This document shows, piece by piece, positions 10,391 through 20,512 of a DNA stretch of 64,000 bases. The notes under the pieces were generated by a model that was not told the origin of the DNA, searched no databases, and saw nothing but the letters and a program-made list of their open reading frames with translations. The stretch's first letter is position 1, and each line of letters begins with the position of its first letter. The stretch is from NCBI GenBank assembly GCA_006384855.1, contig VCJN01000308.1, positions 1 to 64,000 on the forward strand, in the 5' to 3' direction. This stretch comes from Tetraselmis striata (lineage: Eukaryota; Chlorophyta; Chlorodendrophyceae; Chlorodendrales; Chlorodendraceae). The translations under genes were made by a program, and so were the position numbers.

Positions 10391-11105
10391 AATAATGCAC
10401 CTACGCAGATACCCACGTAACGCATGGCATGCTGCATAATAAACCTATCGAAGCCACTATACAAACCCACATTCGTAGGGCCACGGACGCCACACACGCC
10501 GAACACAATTGTAATTACACTATCGCGCCGCAGCTCCATGTACTCCATGCTCCGAAACCCTCGTTACAGCATTTATATTTAGTTATTTATTCCCCACGGC
10601 ATAATTCGCCGGCCCACACCCGCGATGCCCCGTGTGTCGGCCATCGTAGATCGAACCATGGCAGTGCCGTGTAGTGTATGTAAGCAACACTTGCTGCGAG
10701 TTTGAGCTCACACCGCAGCACTCATCGGTGCCCCCGCGTTCACTTCTAGCTAGGCGATGCAAAAAGCCCATTGCCGGGGCCCGGGGGTACTGCGCAGCAC
10801 CGGCAGTGCGTATACGGCATCACATAAGATAATGCACCTACGCAGATAACCCCGTTACGCATGGCATGCATCACACACCTATAGAAGACACTATACAAAC
10901 CCGTATTTGTAGGGCCTCGTACGCCACACAGGCCGAGCATAACCGTAGCACAGCCGCGCTGCTGCTCCATACTCCATGCTCCGAAACCCTCGTTACATTT
11001 ACTCCCCGCGGCATAATTCGCCGGCCCACGCCCGCGCTATCCCATGTTCTGGCCATTGCATACCGAACCATGCATGGCCGCGCCGTGTATATAAAAACAG
11101 GGCAC
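10391..11105. repeat. Direct repeat pair of ~280-300 bp, offset ~440 bp
   Basis: The block at 10391-10690 (starting AATGCACCTACGCAGATA) recurs at about 10832-11105. Shared words include CACTATACAAACCC, CTCCATGCTCCGAAACCCTC and GGCATAATTCGCCGGCCCAC. Similarity is about four bases in five by eye. The second copy ends in TGTATATAAAAACAGGGCAC, a TATA-like word. The copies could be solo LTRs or a duplicated promoter-like unit. No coding sequence lies between them. Confidence 0.75.
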
Positions 11106-11287
11106 GTCTCGCTGAATCAACACTAAAAACGCTCTGCGGTACCGCGTTATGTTGGCGTGTCAGACGGATTTCAAAGTTGAGTCTGGTTTTGCCAAAAAAA
11201 TCGCGCAGGCTGTTTTACACAGTCAAGAGCCGAAATTGGTAGGAAGGTAAAGTGAAAAGCGTGGAGGGAAAACGGAGTCAGGGAGGG

Positions 11288-14200
11288 CGCTGCGTGTAAC
11301 ACGGCGAAAACAAGAAGATGGCATGCTCATTTGTTATGTCTACTCGTGCTGCACCCAAAAAAGGGCGCAACGACAGGTGCCTAGTGCCCGTACCACTGAG
11401 CAACACTTGTAGCTGAAAAGCGGTAGGTTACGTCAAGGGAGGAAACCCCATAAACTATTTTAGATCATTTAAAAGTTGAGACAGTATGGTTTTGACAGTC
11501 ATGAGCGAACGGAGAGAGCGGTGGATTGACGGAGAAGGGGTAGCGCCAGGCCATGAAGGAGGCACCGGGAAGGAGGCACCGCGGCGGAGACCTGTTGGAC
11601 TTGGAAGTGGCGGAGGGGCGCGATGTGGCCAAAGAAGAACCACGCGCCATGTGAAGGAATAACGTTGGGGTCGATGTAGTCCAAAACGACGTCGGAGTTA
11701 GTGGCCCAGCCGCCTTGGTAGCGAATGTGGTGCAATGGAGCTCCGATGGCGTTGGCCGCAGACGCTGCTCCCTTGCGAAGTAAGGCTGTGTGAGGTCCAG
11801 GAAGTGCCGGCGGGAGGGGCAGCACCGACAAGACGGAGGGTTGTAGACAGCCAGTCCGACATTGTAGCGGCGGTCCAAGCTTTTCACTTCTCGCTTGGGG
11901 TGTTTGCCCAGAAGTTTGTCTCAGCCAAGGCAACATAAACCAGGGGGACAGACTGTACGTGGTCGATTAAGTGGTGCAGGAGACGTGCAACTCGGGGGTG
12001 TTCTGACACCGGAAGAAGAAGCACGCGCAGGTCGTCGGGACCCCGTCGGCCAGCGCGGCCTTTCTCGCGGTACACTTGCAGGGTAATGTTGTAATCGTCG
12101 ACATGCACATCCCGCACTCGGCAGGACACGCTTGTTAGTCCCCTAGCAAAGAACATGAAGTTGACAACCGATGCCACGAGGGCTCAGAAGTTTTACTGGT
12201 ACTCTGTGGTGGGAGTTGACACAATTAACTCGGCGGCCCTCTCGACGAAGTTGTAAGCTACATCAGCAGGCATAGGGACTCGCAAAGGGGCGGCTTCCAG
12301 ACGGCGCTGCCGAAGCATCAGCCACGCCTAGCTGCAATAAGGTGCAGGCTGTCCTTGGCGACTGGGTCGAGGTTGTGCAGCTCGAAGAACGTGTTGATTG
12401 CAGACATGTAGGGCTGCCGCGACTTAGCCCCAATGTGCCCTCGCTCACCAATCCAGGCAACGTACCGGACGACAGCGGCAGTGGTCGCCTCTAGCGGGCT
12501 GATGTTCTCGGAATCATGGCAGAACTCCGGTAACTGAGACAGTCTGCCGGCGAAACTCTTGAGTGTCTGAGCGGTGAGGGAGCTGGAGAGCAGGTCGAGC
12601 GTTCGCTGCTTTAACTCGTCTGAGCCCTACAATCGAGATCGTACTGAAGCAGCCCAAGGAGCGACGGCTTCGGGCTCGTCAATTACGTAAGTGCGTCGTT
12701 TTACCGACAGAGTGACAGGGGGGAGACTAATGTTAGCAAAGTACTCGGCAGCAGCGGTTAGGTTCCCGGCGGTTGGCCGGTAGTTGCTGGACGGGTTTGA
12801 GGTAGCACCAGTACGGGTTTGCGGGGATAGGTTCAGGTAATTAAGAGGGCCGCCCCGCGCGCCCTCGCAACGCCTGTCACGCGCGTAACGTACACGTGCG
12901 AAGCTTGGTCGTTGCGAACCAGTTGTAACACGCAGTGTGACAACCGACGGACGCATTGATGAGATCATGGTACGGGAGGCGGTTGGTTGAGCCTCCATGT
13001 GCAGGTGTGCGGATGGTTGAGCCGCACTCGGCTGTAGCTGTAAGAAGGTAGCGCCGCACCGAGGAAGGTCTAAATGAAGTCTGTAAGGTGGGGAGGTCAA
13101 GTCCTGACACATGGCGCTCATCCCGTCGTTGATCTGCCAGGGTACGCTTTGCGGCGGTCACCGAAAGGTGGCCTCGCAAAGCTCCAGCAACTCCGACGAA
13201 AGGCGCCCCACGCTCACCTTCGCGACCACGCGCCCGCGGCCACCACCACGTCCTCGTCCACGCCCGCGCCGTGCAGCCGCTGCCGCTACCCGAGCAGTAG
13301 CGGCTGCCTTTGCGCTGCTGGCAATTGTCGCCTCGATGACGCGACGCTCCTAGTCCCTCATGAGGTCCCCACAAATCGCGGAACCCAGATGCTCAAAAGC
13401 AGGTTGAAAGTGCTAGGCTCGCAGCACGTCCAGAATACCTTGGTCACCGTGCACACGCTTGAGCTCATTAAGCCTCCGTAGGAAGGCCAAACGAAAGCGA
13501 AACGCCTTATCGATGGCTTCGGGCGTGGTTCCGAGATCTCGCGAGGTATAGGGAGTGAAGTCCCGACTTGCAGCAGGGTCGTAGGGCAACAACTCGTCGA
13601 GAGCTACGAAAAGTGCGGCGATGTGGGCGCCGAAACACGACATCCATAGATACTTCTCCTGGGCCGGCAGACGCCGGTCATCACGCTTGAGATACTCGTT
13701 CGTTAGGTCGGTGCTCTGGGGGAATAGTCCATGCACTCGGCTGACCGGTCGAATGGCCTCGTAACCATACTCTGCTCGCTGCATTAGCTCTGGCACTGCG
13801 AGGTAGTCATCCTCGTCACTCACGGATTTTGCTCCGACTACACGGCCGCTCTAGGCTAGCTCTAGCAAATCGGGGCGCTCTGCGGCTCCCCCGCTGCTTG
13901 TCGGCTGTCCCGCGCATCGCTGCCCGGAACCGGAGCCATGTGCCCCATCTCCATCAACAACGCGGTCACGAGCCGTCAATTGAGCCAATGCTGTTGCAAG
14001 CTCGCGCAGTAATGTAGAATGGCCCTTCACGTACGCGTGTAGCGATTCGAGCGTCGGCTCAACGACGGGATCTTCTCCATCTGGCATGGTAGCGCACGGG
14101 CGTACGGATGAGAATATCACACACGGGTGATGAGCCGGGTGTGGTCTTGAACAACCTGGGGTGACCTAGCTCGCAACATGTTACGAGACAGTTTTAACAT

Positions 14201-14392
14201 CGCTGCGTGTAACGCGGCGAAAACTGGAAGATGGCATGCTCATCTGTTATGGCTGCTTCTATGTCTGCTCGTGCTGCACCCAAAAAAGGGCGCAACGACA
14301 AGTGCATAGTGCCCGTACCACTGAGCAGCACTTGTAGCAGAAAAGCGGTTAGGTCAAGGGAGGAAACCCCATAAACTAGTTTAGAATAATCA
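11288..14392 (-). mobile_element. Fossil tyrosine-recombinase element with direct repeat ends
   Basis: Direct repeats of about 180-190 bases bound the element (11288-11467 and 14201-14392), both starting CGCTGCGTGTAAC and containing CACCCAAAAAAGGGCGCAAC. Inside, on the minus strand from the right, are two gag-like frames (14120-13851 and 13823-13413), a basic low-complexity region, and a tyrosine recombinase region (about 12177-11465) with the GGW box and the DYI tyrosine region near its end. This matches DIRS/PAT/Kangaroo-like elements, but I see no reverse transcriptase, so it is an internally deleted or non-autonomous copy with several breaks. Repeats of roughly nine bases in ten identity suggest moderate age. 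Confidence 0.75.
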
Positions 14393-14399
14393 AGCGTGC

Positions 14400-15300
14400 C
14401 TGGGCTAGAATACACGCGCCTCCATTTCATACTCCAGCCGTACTCGTACCCCTACCGTGAAATCAAACGAGCGAATATCGAACGTATGACGGTTCATTCA
14501 CGAAGACGCAGCACTCGAGGTCGGAGGACGGAGGCTGGAGGACGGGCGTCTCAGCGTTCGCAACGAAACCGCGGTGCTACCGGCATGGTTTCGATCATAC
14601 TGCGGGCAATTTCGGACCGCCTCTTTTTCTCCGCTTAACCCAGCAGGAGGTAGGGTTTGTGCATCTATCCCGAAGAAATATAACAATTCAGTACCCGCCG
14701 TACTTGAACGGGTATGTACCGGTTGCTATCATATTTGCAGTCATTTGATCCTTACTTTCTGATGTACTAAGTAAGATTCCTCATATATTTGTACATGTAT
14801 GTACCGGTTGCTATCATATTTGCAGTCATTTTATCCTTACTTCCTCATGTATCTGTACTAACTAAGGATTAGTCGCTATACAGTCGCTATATATCTAACT
14901 CGAAAGCATATCAGGATATCAGCGCGCCGCCAGGCCGCAGCATTATCCATGCTTTTGGTATCATCGGCAAACCAACGGACGCAGCCTGCCGCCCATGAAC
15001 GAAACAGCCGCAGCGGATCATCTAGCACGCGCCAGGCAGCGCGTCCGATAACTTAACGACCCCGTGCTCCGAGACGGCCCGCACAAAGGCCGACCACCCA
15101 CCGCAGCGGTTTCGCGTGGTGAAGTCGAGCTGCGCTAACGCAACGATATCACCAGCAGGCGGGGGTCAACACGGTCCAACAGAGCCACTGCCCCGCCGCC
15201 GGCTCACGAACGGGTCCGCGGAGCCTATTTCGATATAGAATAAGAGCGCACTGTATACCCCCTGCGACATCTGACAGCTGACGCCCGCCCGTTTCAAAGG
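14400..15300. other. No gene recognised; contains an 84 bp tandem duplication
   Basis: The word GTATGTACCGGTTGCTATCA with its flank occurs at 14713 and again at 14797, a tandem duplication with a period of about 84. The rest is AT-richer intergenic sequence leading to the CDC20 start, and it may contain that gene's promoter. I could not single out a TATA box. Confidence 0.5.
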
Positions 15301-15312
15301 CCTCGCCAGCCC

Positions 15313-18300
15313 ATGACCGAGCCCCGGACTGCTGCGATGGAGCCCCCTGAGCGCATGATGCTCAGCTCGGCGCCGATAGTGACCAACCGCTTCGCGGACC
15401 TGACACTGTCCTCCCCCGTCATCACGCCGCGCAGCGGCCCCAGGACGCCCTCCAGCCGTAGCGGCAGCGGCCAGGTGCGCTTTGCTGCGGGATTGCCTGC
15501 TGTCGGCAGACAACTTACCCTAGTGCCGCGTCACGCCCCAAATACTCCCCCCCTTCACCCCATGCCATCTGTAGTCGCCAGGTGCGCAAAACTCGAACGA
15601 ATACTGCATTGCCTGCAGCTGGTTGTCGCTTTATCCCTGCGGGCTCGGCGGCAGCACGGTTTGCAGAGAACACGCGCGTCGGTTGGCCCGGCGGATGGCA
15701 TCGGGGTCTGGATAATTGAGATCCCGTACTGGCCGTCGGTAGGAAAGGATTGCCTTTCCAGCAGCCGGTCACCTGGGCTGATGGGCTGAAGCAGGTTAAA
15801 TCACACTTCAATGGGGTCTTCGGAAGCAGGATCGGGGTTGGAAAGGGAAGGATGAGTGTCGGCTCGGTCGAGGGCCCGACTGAGTTTGGAGGGCGTCGTG
15901 CTCATTTCAAGCGCAACTGAAGTTTGGCTTACCTCACCCAGTAGCACACTGGGCCCCACAGGGGCCTGACGACGCCCTCACCCTTGCGCCTCCTGCCGCT
16001 GTCCCCGTAGATGGATCGCTTTATCCCCAACCGCCGCGCGCTGGACCTCGAGGGCGCGCGCCTGTCGCTCTTCACCGGTGGCGAGGTCGGCGAAGCCGGC
16101 TGCGGCAGCGGCGAGACGACGCCAGTTGCCGCCGGCAGCGGCGTGAGCTCCCCGCTCATGCGGGAGGAGTACCGCAAGTGGCTGGCGGAGGGGCTGCACG
16201 TCAACAGCCCCGGCGGCCGCGGCCGTGTGCTGGATTTCAGCCGACCTGACGCCGCTGCGGACAGCGAGGATTTCGAGAACAGCCCGCTGCGCGCCGGGCT
16301 GTCGGCCGGCGGCCAAGCACGACGCGCCGCAAAGTCGCTGTCGCGGGTGATCCCCTCCGCACCGGAGCGCATTCTCGACGCGCCCGACCTCCTAGATGAC
16401 TACTACCTGAACCTCTTGGACTGGGGCCCGGGGAACGTGGTCGCAGTGGCGCTGGACGGGGCCGTCTTTCTTTGGAACGCGGCGGACGGCGGGATCGTGC
16501 AGCTTATGCAGTGCCAGAGTGAGGAGGAGTACGTCACCTCCGTCTCCTGGGCACCCGACGGCAAACACGTCGCGGTGGGTACCAGCGCCGCGACGGTCAA
16601 GCTATGGGACGCCGCCACGCAGAGGCCGGTGCGCGCACTGGAGGGGCACCATGCACGCGTCGGGGCGCTCGCCTGGAACGGCAACCTGCTCAGCTCAGGC
16701 GGCCGGGACAGCGTCATCATCAACCACGACACGCGGTGAGCAGCGCCGCCAAAATAGCTCCAGTGGTTGCTGGAGGCTTTCTACGAAAATGGGGGTTTTG
16801 GCGTAAATTTGCTGGGCTGGTAAATTTCTTCCATAACAAGCCCGCTTGTCCCGGAAGAATTTAGCGATAAGAGTTGGACATGAGTTGGACTAGGACAAAC
16901 GCGCCTTCAGGTTATGAAGCCTCGGTTCGATATCGCAACCGCTCTGTAGTTCCTTGCCTCCTATTAACAACGACGCTGCCGTCTCGCAGGCAGCGCACGG
17001 CGACGGTCGGCACGCTGCGAGGGCACACGCAGGAGGTGTGCGGCCTGCAGTGGTCGCCGAGTGGCAGCCAGCTGGCGAGCGGCGGTAATGATAATCTGCT
17101 CCACCTCTGGGACGGTCCGATCCGCGGCGCGCCGCTGCATCAGCTGACCGCGCACGCCGCGGCCGTGAAGGCTCTGGCGTGGTGTCCTTGGCAACCGGGG
17201 CTGCTCGCCAGCGGCGGCGGCACCGCGTGCCGTTCCATCAAGTTCTGGAACGCCAGTAACGGCACGCTGCTCAACAGCATCGACACCGGCTCGCAGGTCT
17301 GCGCGCTGCAGTGGAACCCCCATGAGCGCGAGATCCTGAGCAGCCACGGCTTCAGCCAGAACCAGCTGTGCCTGTGGCGCTACCCCAGCATGATGAAGGT
17401 GGCGGAGCTCACCGGCCACACCTCGCGCGTGCTCCATCTCGCGCCCAGCCCCGACGGCACCACCGTCTGCTCCGCCGCCGCCGACGAGACTCTACGCTTC
17501 TGGCGCTGCTTCGCGGAGCGCGGCACCGCCAACAGCAAGGTAAACCAGCAAAGCGGTAATCCTTCGTTCAGGTACCCAGGCAGTACCGGTAGCAGCATTT
17601 ATATTTGTACGTGGGATACAGGCAAAGCAGAAGCCCGGCTCCTTTTACGGGTACTTGATTACTGTTACAAACAATATTAATCTTTATATTGTTATTCGCA
17701 TTTATAGTATATTGTGTGGCAAAGAATATATACAGCATTAGCAGCGCATACAGGAGCAGCGCCGCGCTGTGTATACTGCGCCCGCCGCGCTCAACGCCGA
17801 ATGCACAACGGCAATCAGCATTGGGCGGCGGCAAGGTCGTGCGGTGGTGATCCCGCTATGACTCCCTGAAGGCGGAACGAGCGGAGCGTGTTTGCCTCCG
17901 GTATAATTCGGGATGTTCTCGGATTAGCATGTGCGCCACGTCGTTGTTTCCTGCTTCGTCACGTCGATATCATTTTAGTCAGGGTTCTTATAGGTGCAAA
18001 AATGTCAATGTGTAGCGCGCATGTATGGCATGTATGGCAGCGCGCGTTCGCGACATCGACTGACGCCTGCGAGGGGTCTCGGTCCAGTGATGCTGCCTGT
18101 CATTGGCGGACCAGAGGCATGGCCTTCCACCCTGCAAATGCACAGCTGGGACCTGAACCCGCCAACCACACAGCCCACAGCAGAGCCCGCACACCATCAC
18201 CCTGAAACCATCCGCACCAATCAATACATCCGCGACACGGCCTTGTCAAACATGGCCGATAAACTGACCCCACCGCCTCCCCCCTTCCCCCCCCCCCACT

Positions 18301-18392
18301 CACACTCACATCCGCCCCTTATTTCCCCCTTATCACTCTGGCAGATGAAGGGCAGCGCAGACAGCAGGCTGCGCGGCATCCACATCCGCTGA
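15313..18392 (+). CDS. CDC20: CDC20, APC/C activator with seven WD40 repeats
   Basis: CDC20 binds the anaphase-promoting complex and presents destruction-box substrates. Exons are 15313-15474, 16011-16735, 16990-17539 and 18345-18392. Borders (GTGCGC, GTGAGC and GTAAAC donors, AG acceptors) keep one frame of 494 aa. Residues 1-54 are Ser/Thr/Pro-rich, and the C-box DRFIPNRR lies at about 56-63. The CDC20-typical [20 protein letters not shown] leads into seven WD40 blades ending ETLRFWRCF. The last exon encodes 15 residues ending IHIR, the Ile-Arg tail that docks on the APC/C. Wording fits CDC20 better than CDH1/CCS52. Exon 1 is inferred from phase and composition, and 15313 is its first in-frame ATG. 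The gene converges on RPN1. Confidence 0.92.
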
Positions 18393-18440
18393 GGCGTCAT
18401 CGCTCAGCGGATGATGCTGAGGCGTCATCGCTCAGCGGAC
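18387..18440. repeat. Duplicated hairpin at the CDC20 stop codon
   Basis: The unit GCTGAGGCGTCATCGCTCAG occurs at 18388 and 18416 (period 28). The first copy forms CCGCTGAG and CTCAGCGG arms, a perfect eight-base stem around a nine-base loop. The CDC20 TGA (18390-18392) sits in the left arm. Confidence 0.8.
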
Positions 18441-18539
18441 AAGCCCCACCTCGTCTTCTCCTCTCTCCCCCATTCAACGCCTGAATACCCGCCCCTCTGC
18501 ACGAACTGCTCTCCCCCATGTATGCCAGATGCCTTCTGC

Positions 18540-18567
18540 CTCGACCCCCCCCCCCCCCCCCCCCCCC
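18540..18567. repeat. Poly-C run
   Basis: This C-run of more than 20 bases lies downstream of CDC20, outside coding sequence. Confidence 0.8.
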
Positions 18568-18689
18568 ATCAGATCCCGGTCTTACACTGACGCGCCTGAA
18601 TAACCGCAGAGCAGGAGGGAAATACCGCTAAGCTGTGTGCCGCGGACGCTCCCCCCCCACCCGCCCCCCTCAAACTGACATGTGTTCCC

Positions 18690-19315
18690 CGCTGCAGGGC
18701 TGACCACCCCATCTGGCATTTCTCAATGCCCCCAATCAAACGGAAAAGACGGGCCCCAACATTACCCAGGCGGGCTTTCCGTAACTGGATCGCTGACCGA
18801 AACAATTCGTCCTTGAATGAAAAAGACCGCTGTCGAGATGCTGCATAGGTTTCACAATGCCAGTCTTGTCGCGGAGGCGAAAAATGAGGGGGAGGGGGGG
18901 GGGGGGGGGGGGGGGGGGGTTCAGTCTACATTGAAACCGCTTCATTTGACGAAGTAACGCTCGGCCTTCAGAGGGCTGCACACTACGCGCTTTCATTAGT
19001 GGACCCTAATGTAAGCGAGTACAGGCTGGCGCCCTTGTAGAAGCGTAAACCCCCGTATGGCTCACGTGTAGTGTACCACCAATGCAAATTTGTAGTTGCT
19101 CTGCGCGTGAGCTTAACACCGCTATTTCTGCAACTGCGGCGCCCGGAAGAAATGCCCGCCTCCTGAGCATGGGAGGCTTGCATGCAGTCAAACGCAAGGC
19201 ACCATGGCCTCCAAGCGACACACATAGTGGCGGCGTTCAGGCGAGGCGGGGGTTCGCGCGGGGTTCCAGGTGCGAAGACTTGTGTGGAGCGGTGTAGGTG
19301 GCGTGAAGGGAGCAT
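18690..19315 (-). mobile_element. Fossil fragment of a DIRS-like retroelement
   Basis: The minus strand at about 19315-19006 contains VKLTRRATTNLHWW, the same connection/RNase H-type wording as the end of the reverse transcriptase fossil at 2.3 kb (VKLTRQLERDLQW). Further left, 18750-18795 (ACCCAGGCGGGCTTTCCGTA region) matches the dispersed repeat seen at about 34.0 and 52.5 kb. The fragment is short and broken and lies in the space between the convergent CDC20 and RPN1 genes. A G-run of about 25 bases interrupts it at 18896-18919. Confidence 0.5.
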
Positions 19316-19389
19316 CAGCCAAATTGGCTGGTAGGCGATGTCACCGATGCCAGATTATGAGCACAGTGGCTCAATAAATGCGACACTAA

Positions 19390-19394
19390 TTACA
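19390..19394 (-). terminator. Candidate TGTAA polyadenylation signal for RPN1
   Basis: TGTAA, the signal used by many green algae, reads on the minus strand about 120 bases after the RPN1 stop. Position and orientation fit, but a five-base word is weak evidence alone. Confidence 0.4.
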
Positions 19395-19514
19395 CTGCAG
19401 TCCACCCATGTGGGGGGGCTGCTGTAGCGCAGCAGCCGGGCCGGGCCGGGCCAGTGCGGCCCCGGCAGGTCGCCCCCCCCACCCCCCATCCGCGCCGGCA
19501 CGCCGCCGCCCGCC

Positions 19515-20480
19515 CTACTCCTCCTCCACGTAGTCTGGGTTCTTCTTCAGCACGACCAGCCCCTCCAGCACCGAGCTGACGGGCAGGTACTTCTCCGTGC
19601 CCAGCTCCGCGCGCTCGCGAGCCGCCAGCAGCACCGGCGTCGTGTGGGTCTGGAAGCCGGTGATGGTCTTCGGCCGGCCGGCCTGCGCCACCACGTCCAC
19701 CGCCTGCCCCACGCGCACGTGGCACGACACCTGGTAGGGGCACACCAAGGGGTGGGGTGGGGGTCAGAGCACGGTCAGTCAGGGGAGGGCACACGTGAAT
19801 GCGCCGGAGGCGCGACGCTGAAAGCAACTCGGAGTACGAGCAGTGTGGTATGAGACATTGACCGGCAACTCTAGCGGCGGAGCACTGACTGTCGTAGGCT
19901 GCGCTGCTGTGGACGACGATAAGAGGCAGGGAAAGGAGACACGAGCACCGTTGACACGGCGATGAGGACCGCTGCGTGAACAACGCCCTCACAGCACAGA
20001 GACAGAGATGGCACCGACGACGACGACACCGGTAGAGATGGCGCCGAGGAGTGACCGAGCCATGCTTGCAGTCCCACTGGCAGACGAAGTACCGTCACAG
20101 TCATACCCACTCGTTCATTCACTCGTATATGCATTCAGTGGAGAGGCATGGAGCAGTCGCGGCGTCGCGAGGGGGCGGTGGCACCCTCAGCAGTTGGTTT
20201 AGGACGGGGGGGGGGGGGGGGGGGGGGGGGGGAGGGCACCTGGTTCATGTCCTCGTCCAGCGTGAGCAGCATGCGCGGCTTCATGGCGCATGCCAGGTAG
20301 TACAGCACGTAGTGGTGCTTCCCAGCGATGGTGGTCTGCTCGACACAGCAGCGGCACAGGCAAGTCAGCACATGCGCCAATCAGACACGAAACCAACCCA
20401 TGGTTCTGCCAATACGCCTGACTTGCAAGGCCTTCACACCACTGATGCCATGCTGCCTAGCGCCCCCCCCCCCCCTCTTC

Positions 20481-20512
<32 letters not shown>

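Noticed and set aside
15515-15811. Minus-strand open frame between CDC20 exons
   Set aside because: It lies in the inferred first CDC20 intron and shows no domain or splice support.
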